Source: JABFSM01 sp052389555
GTDB taxonomy: Bacteria > Gemmatimonadota > Gemmatimonadetes > Gemmatimonadales > GWC2-71-9
Direction: 5' to 3'
Length of the DNA stretch: 64,000 bases
Assembly: GCA_052389555.1 (NCBI GenBank)
Contig: JBQTHV010000108.1
Span: 21,239 to 85,238 of the forward strand
The position numbers and the translations under genes are program-made. Under the pieces are notes generated by a model, which had not been told where the DNA came from, made no database searches, and was given only the letters and a program-made list of their open reading frames with translations. Shown in pieces: positions 8,332 through 16,503 of the stretch (position 1 is the stretch's first letter; each line of letters opens with the position of its first letter).

Positions 8332-10592
8332 CCCAGAGGACGGCAGGACGGCAGGACAGCAGGACGGCAGGACCGCTTGGCGGCTCGGGGGCTCGGCACT
8401 CGGTGTTGCTGGTTACCCGGTTCGCCCGGTTCACCCGGTTCGCCCCGTTCGTCCTGTTCGCAAACCTCAGCGCCCAGCCGCCGGAAGAACGAAAGGCCAT
8501 CGAGGCGTTTCGCGACACGCTCCTTACGGTGAGTGATACGGTTGTGCTGCAAGAGCGGGAAGCCCTCCTGCTCCGTTCATCTCAGCGGCTCCGGAACGAC
8601 CCCGCCTTTCACCTCCTCATCGGTCACCTTGCGCTTCGTCGAGGCGAACTCGGCGGCACGAGCCACCTCGACGAGGCGGCGGCCGAGTTTCGCTGGGCCG
8701 CCGCGCTTGCCCCGCGATGGCCTTACGCCTGGCTCGGCCTCGGCACCGCCGAATTCACGCTGGGTAGCCGACTTTCCGAGCCGGGAGGTGCGACTGCTCG
8801 CGAAGCGCGCTCGCGAGACGCCTACTCGCGAGCGGGGCAGGCGTTTGCGCGAGCCGTGCTTCTCGAACCTGGCTTCGCGCCCCGCTTGGAAGCGCTCGCC
8901 CGCCGCGCGGTGCGCGAGAAATCTCCCGAACGCGCCGCCGTCGTTCGGAGTGCTTTCGAACGCGCGGTCAGCACCACCCGGACCCCGGTTCCCCGGCTCC
9001 TGCTTGCCCTGGGTCGGGTCCAGCGGGAGCTGGACGATTCCAGCGCTTTGACAACGCTCGCGCGGTATCTCTCGATTCAGGATAATCCCGCGGTGGGGCT
9101 CATCGAGTTGGGGCGGGCCCTGCTCCTGCGCGGTGATCCAAGCGGTGCGGCGAGATACTTGGCCGGCGCCGGCAGCGACGATCCGCAGGCCACCGCGGAG
9201 TATCGGGCCGATTTGGCTCCGATCGCGACTGACTGGGAGCTTGCCGAGTTCGATCGCCGGCGCGGATGGATGCGAGCGGAGCTGGTGCGCCGGTTCTGGA
9301 CTGCACGGGACCGACTCGAGCTGCGCCGCGACGGGGAGCGCCTTGCCGAGCACCTTCGGCGTCTGCGCGTGGCCCAGCGGGAATTCCTTGTCGTCATGGC
9401 AGACAGCACCACGCGGCTCGACGATCGCGGCCGGGTATTCGTGCGCCACGGCAAGCCGGACGAGCGGGCAAGCTTCACCTGGGTCGGCATCCCTCCCAAT
9501 GAATCGTGGCGATATCGCCGGGGCGGGGAAGGTCCCGACCTCGTCCTGCATTTCGTGTCGCGACAAGCCCAGAATGATTACCGGTTGGTCGAGAGCGTGC
9601 TGGACGTGCCAGTAGTCCAAAACCTGCCGACCGAAGCTCTGTTTCGGTCCCGCTGGACTCTCGCGCCGGTCTACCGGCAGCCGGGAGCCCAACGGAGCCG
9701 GCTCGCTCCGGATATCCTAACCCGCGAGCGCGCGCTGGGCAGGTACGGCATCCGGGTCGCCACCGGATCCGACCGGTATCCGTTGCGGTTTGCCCGGGAG
9801 CTCGAGGCGTGGGGAGCCATGCTGGTGGCGGGTGGGAGTGGGGCGCAGCCCGCGATTCAGGTGGTGTTCGCGATCCCCGACTCTTTGCTCGGAACGCCGG
9901 GTGCGGAACCGCCGAGCCGCCGAGCCGCCGAGTCGTCTGTTCGCGTCCGCTTCATCGCGCTCGACCTCGCCGGAAACGTGGTGGCTTCGGCGGACTCGAC
10001 GGTCCGGCCCGAAGCGGTGGAATATCCGGGAGAAGGTCGCGCCCTCGGGGGCCGCATCGCGGTCCCGGTGCGGCCCGGCCGCCTGGTTGCCCATGCCGCG
10101 ATTCAGTATCGCGAGGGCGGGTCAGCCTTCGGAATCGATACGCTTTCAGTGCCTTCACCGGGCGCCGGGGAGCTTGCCCTGGGCGATCTGTTGCTCGGCT
10201 CCCCGGAGCAGGGCCTGGACGTTCCTCTGGGAGACGGGAGCAGGTTCGCACTCGCCCCTGCCGCGCTGATTCGCCAATCTCAAGACCTGCACATCGCCAC
10301 CGAGATCTTCGGTCTTCTGCCTGGCGGTCAGGCGAACCTCCGGATCTATGTTGCCCCACGAGATCGCCTCCAGCCGGTCGAACCGGAGGTGCTCAAGTGG
10401 CGGCCGGTTCCGGGGAACCGGGGAGCGGCCGCGATCAATCGCGGTGCCAGTTCGGGTCCCATCGTTTCGTGGAGAACGGTCTTGCCATCACGGGAGCTCA
10501 GTCCGGGGTTCTGGGCACTGGCGGTGGTGGTGCGGGATGGTGCGGGACGGGAAGTCCGGCGGGAGGCCCGGCTGGTGGTAGTGGAGCCCTGA
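8328..10592 (+). CDS. GWxTD domain-containing exported protein
   Basis: A 754-residue protein whose ATG at 8328 overlaps the amidase stop (ATGA). The N-terminal 48 residues are entirely repeat-encoded: a TAGRQDSRTAG stretch, then a hydrophobic RFARFTRFAPFVLFA run ending in LSAQ, which would serve as signal peptide. A TPR-like alpha-helical part follows (AFHLLIGHLALRRGE, YAWLGLGTAEF). The GWxTD signature region is near residues 320-400: RFWTARDRLELR, DDRGRVFVRHGKPDE and NESWRYRR. GWxTD proteins are common in Gemmatimonadota, Acidobacteriota and Bacteroidota, but their function is unknown. The C-terminal 300 residues look beta-rich. Pairing with an amidase suggests an envelope role. Confidence 0.82.
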   Translation: MTQRTAGRQDSRTAGPLGGSGARHSVLLVTRFARFTRFAPFVLFANLSAQPPEERKAIEAFRDTLLTVSDTVVLQEREALLLRSSQRLRNDPAFHLLIGHLALRRGELGGTSHLDEAAAEFRWAAALAPRWPYAWLGLGTAEFTLGSRLSEPGGATAREARSRDAYSRAGQAFARAVLLEPGFAPRLEALARRAVREKSPERAAVVRSAFERAVSTTRTPVPRLLLALGRVQRELDDSSALTTLARYLSIQDNPAVGLIELGRALLLRGDPSGAARYLAGAGSDDPQATAEYRADLAPIATDWELAEFDRRRGWMRAELVRRFWTARDRLELRRDGERLAEHLRRLRVAQREFLVVMADSTTRLDDRGRVFVRHGKPDERASFTWVGIPPNESWRYRRGGEGPDLVLHFVSRQAQNDYRLVESVLDVPVVQNLPTEALFRSRWTLAPVYRQPGAQRSRLAPDILTRERALGRYGIRVATGSDRYPLRFARELEAWGAMLVAGGSGAQPAIQVVFAIPDSLLGTPGAEPPSRRAAESSVRVRFIALDLAGNVVASADSTVRPEAVEYPGEGRALGGRIAVPVRPGRLVAHAAIQYREGGSAFGIDTLSVPSPGAGELALGDLLLGSPEQGLDVPLGDGSRFALAPAALIRQSQDLHIATEIFGLLPGGQANLRIYVAPRDRLQPVEPEVLKWRPVPGNRGAAAINRGASSGPIVSWRTVLPSRELSPGFWALAVVVRDGAGREVRREARLVVVEP
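8336..8465. repeat. Composite tandem repeats at the 5' end of the GWxTD gene
   Basis: GGACGGCA units (8 nt, about four copies), then GGCGGCTCGG units, then GGTTCGCCC units (9 nt, about five copies). All are inside the coding sequence and encode the leader and signal-peptide region. Confidence 0.88.
9908..9934. repeat. Short GCCGAGCC array in the GWxTD gene
   Basis: Three tandem GCCGAGCC units encode EPPSRRAAES within the C-terminal region, in a position that looks like a surface loop. Confidence 0.7.
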
Positions 10593-10649
10593 TCAGATTT
10601 GTGATGTGCACGACTGATTTTCGCGTCGTTCCTTGAAATCCGGAGCGGA

Positions 10650-10678
10650 TTGTCACAGCCCCGTCACGATCCTAATTT
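10650..10678 (+). promoter_or_regulatory. Promoter of nrdJ
   Basis: TTGTCA (10650-10655), a 17-nt spacer, and TAATTT (10673-10678) match the vegetative sigma pattern. Transcription would start near 10685, giving a leader of about 94 nt. The boxes lie upstream of the chosen nrdJ start and overlap an upstream in-frame ATG at 10650, which argues against that ATG. No cobalamin-riboswitch core was recognised in 10593-10778. Confidence 0.6.
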
Positions 10679-10778
10679 GAGCTTCCCCAACGCCCCGCGG
10701 GAGCGAGCCCGCGCCGAGCCGCGGGATGAGCCGCCCAGCTTCGTCATTACATTTCAGACCCGGATAAGAGGAAGACCC

Positions 10779-13304
10779 ATGGGAACTGCTCCGCCGCGGG
10801 TTCCGCTGCAGCTTTCGCCTAACGCGATCACCGTTCTCGAAAAGCGCTACCTGGTGCGCGACGAGTCCGGGAAGCCGGTCGAGACCCCGGCCGAGCTTTT
10901 TGTGCGGGTAGCCCGGACCGTCGCGGAACCGGACCGGCAGTACGGCGCCAGCGAAGGCGCGGTCGAGCAGCTCACCGAGGCATTCTACGGTTTGATGGCG
11001 CAGCGGCAGTTCATGCCCAACAGTCCGACGCTGATGAATGCGGGCCGGCCGCTGGGGCAGCTCTCCGCGTGCTTTGTCCTGCCCGTAGATGATGCGCTCT
11101 CCAACGGGCGCAGCGGAATCTACGATACCCTGACGGCGATGGCGCTGGTGCACCAGTCAGGTGGCGGGACCGGGTTCAGCTTCTCGAAACTGCGGCCCAA
11201 GAACGACATCGTGCGCTCGACGATGGGGGTCGCCTCGGGACCGGTCTCTTTCATGTCGCTGTTCGACGCGTCGACCGACGTGGTGAAGCAGGGGGGGACC
11301 CGCCGCGGTGCCAACATGGGGATCCTGCGGGTCGATCATCCCGACATCCTCGATTTCATCACCTGCAAGGACGACACCACCAAGATCACCAACTTCAACA
11401 TTTCGGTCGCGGTGACCGACGCGTTCATGGAGGCGCTCGAAGCGGGAGCCGACTACGAGCTGATCCATCCTAACACGCGAAAGCCGGTGGGCCGCCTGTC
11501 GGCCCGGCTGGTGTGGGAGAAGATCATTCAGGGGGCCTGGAAGACCGGCGAGCCCGGGGTGTTCTTCATCGACCGCGCCAACGCGGTCAACCCGGTACCG
11601 CACCTGGGCGGCTACGAGGCCACCAATCCGTGCGGCGAGCAGCCGCTCCTGCCCTACGATGTGTGCAATCTGGGCTCGATCAATCTCGGGGTGTTCGTCC
11701 AGGGCGACGACCTCGACTGGGACGCCTTGCGGCGCGCCGTTCATCTCTCGACCCATTTCCTCGAGAACGTCATCGACGCCAACAGCTATCCGTTGCCGGA
11801 GATCACCTCCCTGGCGCAGCGGATTCGCCGGATTGGGCTCGGGGTCATGGGCCTGGCCGACGCATTGGTTCGGCTCGGGGTGCCCTACGACTCCGAGGAG
11901 GCGGTCGCGCTGGGCCGCCAGATCCAGCGCTTCGTGGATGACGAGGCGAAGACCGAATCGGAGCGGCTGGCCGGCATCCGGGGACCGTTCCCCGAATGGG
12001 AGCGAAGTATCTGGGGTCCGGATGCGACCTGCGCCCGAGATCCGCAAGGCCGGCGGATCCGCCCGATGCGGCGCCTGCGCAACTGCAACGTGACGACGGT
12101 GGCGCCCACCGGGACGATCTCGATCATCGCGGGCTGCAGTTCGGGGATCGAACCGCTCTTCGCCGTCGCGTTCATGCGCCACCAGGCGGGCGTACTCATG
12201 CCCGATGTGAATGAAGACTTCGTGCGGGTCGCGAAGGAGGAGGGATGGTACTCCGAGGAGCTGATGCGTTCCACCGCCGAGACCGGCCATGCCGGGTTCC
12301 CCGAGGTGCCGGAGGGGTGGCAGCGCGTGTTCGTCACTGCCAATGAGATCAAACCGGAATGGCACGTCCGGATGCAGGCCGCCTTCCAGGAGTTCAACGA
12401 CTCCGCGATCTCCAAGACCGTGAATTTCGCGAGAGATGCCACCGAGGCCGACGTGGAGCAGATCTATCGACTGGCCCACGCGCTGGGGTGCAAGGGAGTA
12501 ACCGTCTATCGCGATGGCAGCCGGGAGATGCAGGTGCTCTCGGCCGGCAAGACCGCTCAGCAGGTCCAGGAGGCGGCGCTTCGCAGCGGTCGCGCCGAGG
12601 TCCGCTCCGACCTGGTCGAGGTCCTGGCTACCGGCACGACCAGCGAGCGCCGGGCTGTCGCGGCCGACATCGCCGGCGAGTTGGCTGAGCTTCGCGCCGA
12701 GAACGAGCGACTGCGGCGGCAGGTTCACGAGCTCGAATCGGAGACGCTCCAGCGGCGCCAGAAGCGGAGTCGGCCCGAGCTCCTCCGCGGCACCACCCGC
12801 CGCCTGGAGACCCCGCTCGGCACGCTGTATGTGACGATCACCGAAGACGACAAGGGCCAGCCGTTCGAGGTCTTCATGACGCTCGGCAAGGCAGGCGGAG
12901 CGATCATGGCCGACGTCGAGGCGATGGGTCGGCTTATCTCCCTCGCGCTGCGTTCCGGGATTCCGATTCGCGAGATCTACCGCCAGCTCCGCGGAATCAG
13001 CTCCGACAAGGTGCTGGGCCTCGGGCCGGCCAAGGTGATGTCGGTCCCCGACGCGGTCGGCATTGCCCTCGAGCGCTACATGGCCGAGAAGCAGGGGGTG
13101 CAGGGCGAATTGCTGCCCTCGCACGATCCCAGCGCCACCGAGCCGATGGCGGTTACCCAGCCGGTCGTGCGCAGCAACGAGCAGATGCTCCTCACCGGAT
13201 TGGCCGAGGCGCTGGTAGGCTCCTGTCCCGACTGCAGCTCGCAGCTCGAGTTCTCGGAGGGCTGCGTGAAATGTCCCGTCTGCGGGTATTCCGAGTGTGG
13301 TTGA
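10779..13304 (+). CDS. nrdJ: Adenosylcobalamin-dependent ribonucleotide reductase (class II)
   Basis: An 841-residue enzyme that reduces ribonucleotides to deoxyribonucleotides with B12, independent of oxygen. The start at 10779 has AAGAGGA six bases upstream. Seen motifs: NSPTLMNAG (81), Cys98 in LSACFVLP, GGGTGFSFSKLRP (128), the radical-site NPCGE (283-287) and APTGTISIIAGCSSGIEP. A leucine-zipper-like coiled coil (ELAELRAENERLRRQVHELE, about 630-655) joins the catalytic part to a TSCPD-type domain. The tail has CPDC and CPVCGYSEC cysteines for re-reduction or zinc. No class I nrdAB or class III nrdD is in the window. The coiled-coil linker is unusual but the family call is certain. Confidence 0.96.
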   Translation: MGTAPPRVPLQLSPNAITVLEKRYLVRDESGKPVETPAELFVRVARTVAEPDRQYGASEGAVEQLTEAFYGLMAQRQFMPNSPTLMNAGRPLGQLSACFVLPVDDALSNGRSGIYDTLTAMALVHQSGGGTGFSFSKLRPKNDIVRSTMGVASGPVSFMSLFDASTDVVKQGGTRRGANMGILRVDHPDILDFITCKDDTTKITNFNISVAVTDAFMEALEAGADYELIHPNTRKPVGRLSARLVWEKIIQGAWKTGEPGVFFIDRANAVNPVPHLGGYEATNPCGEQPLLPYDVCNLGSINLGVFVQGDDLDWDALRRAVHLSTHFLENVIDANSYPLPEITSLAQRIRRIGLGVMGLADALVRLGVPYDSEEAVALGRQIQRFVDDEAKTESERLAGIRGPFPEWERSIWGPDATCARDPQGRRIRPMRRLRNCNVTTVAPTGTISIIAGCSSGIEPLFAVAFMRHQAGVLMPDVNEDFVRVAKEEGWYSEELMRSTAETGHAGFPEVPEGWQRVFVTANEIKPEWHVRMQAAFQEFNDSAISKTVNFARDATEADVEQIYRLAHALGCKGVTVYRDGSREMQVLSAGKTAQQVQEAALRSGRAEVRSDLVEVLATGTTSERRAVAADIAGELAELRAENERLRRQVHELESETLQRRQKRSRPELLRGTTRRLETPLGTLYVTITEDDKGQPFEVFMTLGKAGGAIMADVEAMGRLISLALRSGIPIREIYRQLRGISSDKVLGLGPAKVMSVPDAVGIALERYMAEKQGVQGELLPSHDPSATEPMAVTQPVVRSNEQMLLTGLAEALVGSCPDCSSQLEFSEGCVKCPVCGYSECG

Positions 13305-13434
13305 TGAGGAGGTAGTAAGTAGGAGGTAGTAAGAAGGGACAAACCTGACCGAGGCATGGTCGTTGCAGCGGGCGGTGCTGTTCCCTACTCACTACCTCCT
13401 GCTTACTATCTCCTTCTGTCCTTTCCTACTAACT
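13305..13434. repeat. Tandem-repeat hairpin, unit AGGAGGTAGTAAGT
   Basis: Two GGAGGTAGTAAG copies (13308-13334) face complementary TTACTATCTCC / CACTACCTCC copies (13389-13415) across a loop beginning GGGACAAACC. A homologous element lies at 27969-28100; the pair brackets the polysaccharide block. The arms would form a strong hairpin in nrdJ-to-glycosyltransferase readthrough RNA. Confidence 0.88.
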
Positions 13435-13436
13435 CT

Positions 13437-14273
13437 GTGAGTAAAGTCCCGATCACCGTCCTGGTTCATGCCTTGAACGAGGAGGTGAATATCCCGCACA
13501 CTCTGCGCGACGTCGTGGGATGGGCCGATCAGATATTCGTGATTGATTCCGAAAGCAGCGACCGCACCGCGGAGATTGCCGGGGAAGCCGGCGCCACGGT
13601 GGTCTCCCGACCCTGCACTCGATCGACCCTCGTCGAGCAGCGCAACTGGGCCCTCGACAACCTCCCTATCGCCCACGAATGGGTTTTGATCCTCGATGCG
13701 GACGAAACCATGGACCCGGAGCTCAAGGCCGAGGTCGCGGCGGCGGTGGCCCGGAACGATCCCGAGCGGGACGGGTACTGGGTACGGGTCAAGCTGATCT
13801 TCATGGAACGCTGGATCCGGCATGCCAGCATGTACCCGACCTGGAGCTTGCGTCTCTTTCGGAAAGGAGTGGTCCGCTACGAGCGTCGGAACGTCAATGC
13901 GCATCCGCTGGTCGCCCCGGACAGGGAGGGCCGCTTCAAGGGTCACCTGCTCAATCACGACCGCAAGGGGTGGAGCTCGTATGTCCAGCGAATGGACGAG
14001 TTTTCGACGCTGGAAGCGCGGGCCTACCAGGCGGCGCGGGAAGGCAGCGGGTCGCCCGGTGCTGTACTCGGCTCCCGTGCGGCGCGCCGTCGTTGGCTCA
14101 AAGAGCGATTCATGCGGCTGCCGTTCCGGCCGGTTGTGTTGTTCGGTTACCTCTATCTGGTCCGGGGCGGCTTTCTGGATGGACGGGCGGGCTTCGATTA
14201 CTGTGTCTTCAAAGCGACGATCGAATGGATGATCACCGTCAAGCTGCGCCAGGCGCGCCGGGCCGGGCCGTGA
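13437..14273 (+). CDS. Glycosyltransferase family 2 (WaaE/KdtX-like)
   Basis: A 278-residue GT2 enzyme: ITVLVHALNEEVNI at the start, DSESSDRTAEIA, the nucleotide-sugar-binding LILDADETMD and a C-terminal hydrophobic segment (PVVLFGYLYLVRGGF) that likely contacts the membrane. The pattern resembles lipopolysaccharide-core beta-glucosyltransferases of the WaaE/KdtX type. GTG at 13437 is chosen because the residues just upstream in the open frame are encoded by the repeat hairpin; no good ribosome-binding site is seen, so the start is uncertain. It is the first gene of the polysaccharide block. Confidence 0.85.
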   Translation: MSKVPITVLVHALNEEVNIPHTLRDVVGWADQIFVIDSESSDRTAEIAGEAGATVVSRPCTRSTLVEQRNWALDNLPIAHEWVLILDADETMDPELKAEVAAAVARNDPERDGYWVRVKLIFMERWIRHASMYPTWSLRLFRKGVVRYERRNVNAHPLVAPDREGRFKGHLLNHDRKGWSSYVQRMDEFSTLEARAYQAAREGSGSPGAVLGSRAARRRWLKERFMRLPFRPVVLFGYLYLVRGGFLDGRAGFDYCVFKATIEWMITVKLRQARRAGP

Positions 14274-14288
14274 TGCCCTGGTGATGCG

Positions 14289-15527
14289 ATGATCGCCCGC
14301 GCGCTGCTGGTCACGTTTGCCGTTGTGGTGCTGCTCTTCCCGCAGGGAACCATAACTCGCAGCGGAACCGCCGAAGCCCTGGTGGCCGGGTTTCTCGCGG
14401 TAACGGCTCTGGTGGCGTTGCTGGAGCGAAGCTTCGCCCCGGCGCCCCAGCGCCGGTGGCAGCCGCTCGGTCTCCTGCATCCGATGCTGCTGGCACTGGT
14501 GGTATACCTGCTCGCCCTCAATCCCTACCTCTCCTGGCTTCAGGGAAATGATCCGGGGCTCATCACCCGCACGACCGTCCCGTTCGTCATTCTCTGCGCC
14601 TATTACCTGCTGGTCCTGGCCAGGATCGCCGAGCGGGAGGTGGCCTGGTTTCTCGATGCGACTCTGGTCGGAACCGTTCTGCTGTGCGCCTCGATCTGGT
14701 GGGTCAGCCTCTCCCAGGGTGCGGGGCTCGAGCGGGTGACGGTCATCGAGGCGGGCGGGCAGCGCACCCTGATCTATCCCTTGCTGGCCATCGGAGGCAC
14801 CGTCGCGTTTACCCGGCTGCTGGGAGACCAGCGCTGGCCGCGCCGCCTGGCGGCGGGAGTGGTCTTCCTGTTCGCGCTCTCCGCCATCCTCCTCACCGTA
14901 ACCCGCGCCATGCTCGCGGCCCTGCTGATCGGCTGCCTCGCGAGTCTGGGGGCGCTCGCCCTGGTGCGGCGGGGCCGGCAGCTGGTCGGCGTGCTGGCCA
15001 GCGCGGTCGCCGCGACGGTCGTCGGTCTCGCCTTGGTGCCGCCGTTCCTAACCCGCTGGGAGGCGCGCCTGAGCAGCGAGAATCTCGAAGGCATCAGCAC
15101 CCTGGTGGGCCGGGTCGAGGAATTCCGGGCGTTCTGGACCGAGTTCCGCCAATCGCCCCTGACCGGGCAGGGTCTGGGGCACCAGTTCGGAGATCCCACC
15201 TCGAGCGACATCGGGCTCGCCACCGTCGGACTGACGCTGCCCCACAATCATCTGGCTTTCGTTGCAGGGACCCTGGGAGTGGTAGGCCTGGTGCTGTACT
15301 ATGGCGTGCTGGTCGGAGCGCTGGGACGGGGGGCGCGGCTGCTGCATCGCTGGCGGCGCGAACCTCAGGTCTACACCCTGATCCTCGCGATCCTCGCGGG
15401 CCTGGGGGCCGGACTGACCTTCACCATGGCCTCGACGACCTATACCGCCCTGTCGTATAACTACTTCGTCGCGTTCGCCGTGTATGCCCTCCGGCTCCGG
15501 TGGACATCCCCGGTAGTCTCGGCCTGA
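14289..15527 (+). CDS. O-antigen ligase/polymerase family membrane protein (Wzy/WaaL-like)
   Basis: A 412-residue protein with about 11 hydrophobic segments and a large periplasmic loop between residues 250 and 320 (WEARLSSENLEGISTLVGR, SPLTGQGLGHQF, LPHNHLAF). That loop pattern, with conserved Arg and His, is typical of the Wzy_C superfamily. The protein would polymerise repeat units or ligate the finished chain on the periplasmic face; sequence alone does not separate the two. It lies between the GT2 and FkbM genes in one operon. Confidence 0.82.
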   Translation: MIARALLVTFAVVVLLFPQGTITRSGTAEALVAGFLAVTALVALLERSFAPAPQRRWQPLGLLHPMLLALVVYLLALNPYLSWLQGNDPGLITRTTVPFVILCAYYLLVLARIAEREVAWFLDATLVGTVLLCASIWWVSLSQGAGLERVTVIEAGGQRTLIYPLLAIGGTVAFTRLLGDQRWPRRLAAGVVFLFALSAILLTVTRAMLAALLIGCLASLGALALVRRGRQLVGVLASAVAATVVGLALVPPFLTRWEARLSSENLEGISTLVGRVEEFRAFWTEFRQSPLTGQGLGHQFGDPTSSDIGLATVGLTLPHNHLAFVAGTLGVVGLVLYYGVLVGALGRGARLLHRWRREPQVYTLILAILAGLGAGLTFTMASTTYTALSYNYFVAFAVYALRLRWTSPVVSA

Positions 15528-16499
15528 ATGTCGCGCGTCTGGCGCCTGCTTCGCTGGATGCCGGCCCCGCTGCTGCGTCTGGCCCGGCAGGTAATTCCGG
15601 CGGACCGGCGCTACCGGTGGCGCGAGCGGTTCGGCGCGAAGGTCGCCGATATTCCCGATGGAGAGGTGACGGTGGCCGATGGCCGCCGGTTTCACATCGG
15701 CCCGGACAGCATGTACTGGGCGATTCACCAGGGCCTCGAGTACGAGCCGGAAGTCACCGCGCTGTGGCGAAGCCTAACCCGGGCGGGTGATGTGGCCGTC
15801 GATGCCGGCGCCAACTTCGGCTGGTTCACCACCCTGTTCGCGACGCTGGCCGGCCGGGACGGGCTGGTCCTGGCGTTCGAACCGGTTCCCGCGACCTTCG
15901 CCCGGCTCGAGGAGCACGTGACGCTGAACCCCGGACCAGCCCGGGTCGTGCTTCGCGCCGCGGCGCTGGCCGAGTGCGCGGGAACCGGATCCGTCACCAT
16001 TCCGGCGGGGGCCAGCGGCGAGGCGAGCCTGACCAGTGGCGCGACGCCGGGTGGGCTTGCGGTGCCGCTCGTCCGGTTGGACGATGAGCTGGCTGCGATC
16101 GGCCTCGACGGTTGCGATCTCCTCAAGCTGGATGTCGAAGGGGCCGAGCTCCGGGCGCTCAGGGGGGCGCGGCGAACGCTTCGCGGCCCTCGGCCGCCGA
16201 TTATCCTGGTGGAGCTCAACGCCGCGGCGTGCCGGAGTGCGGGTTATGAGCCCGCCGCGCTGTATGACTTCCTGCACGAAGCCGGATACGACGCTTTCTT
16301 TGGCATTGCCAGCGGCCGCCGCCTGGTCCGCGTGAGCGGTCCCCAGGAGTTTGGGTCGCTGGCGGCGGGACCGGCGGTCCCGGCCCGCCGGGACGTCGTC
16401 CCGGGGATGGCGGTGGCGGCGCCCCGCACCCGGATCGTCCCGCGGCTCGAGGACGCCAGCATCGTGATCCGCGAGCCCGCGACCGGGCGAGCTCGCTAG
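15528..16499 (+). CDS. FkbM family methyltransferase
   Basis: A 323-residue SAM-dependent methyltransferase whose ATG directly follows the previous stop. Motif I is VDAGANFGWFTTLFA (about 90), followed by LAFEPVPATFARLEEH and LLKLDVEGAELRALRGA, the characteristic FkbM set. FkbM enzymes O-methylate hydroxyls; in this context the likely target is a sugar of the exported glycan. The C-terminal 60 residues are proline/arginine-rich and not conserved. Confidence 0.88.
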   Translation: MSRVWRLLRWMPAPLLRLARQVIPADRRYRWRERFGAKVADIPDGEVTVADGRRFHIGPDSMYWAIHQGLEYEPEVTALWRSLTRAGDVAVDAGANFGWFTTLFATLAGRDGLVLAFEPVPATFARLEEHVTLNPGPARVVLRAAALAECAGTGSVTIPAGASGEASLTSGATPGGLAVPLVRLDDELAAIGLDGCDLLKLDVEGAELRALRGARRTLRGPRPPIILVELNAAACRSAGYEPAALYDFLHEAGYDAFFGIASGRRLVRVSGPQEFGSLAAGPAVPARRDVVPGMAVAAPRTRIVPRLEDASIVIREPATGRAR

Positions 16500-16503
16500 G
16501 CGC

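Noticed and set aside
10593..10778. Cobalamin riboswitch before the B12-dependent reductase
   Set aside because: The gap has a promoter and a leader of about 94 nt, too short for a B12 riboswitch, and no B12-box core was recognised.
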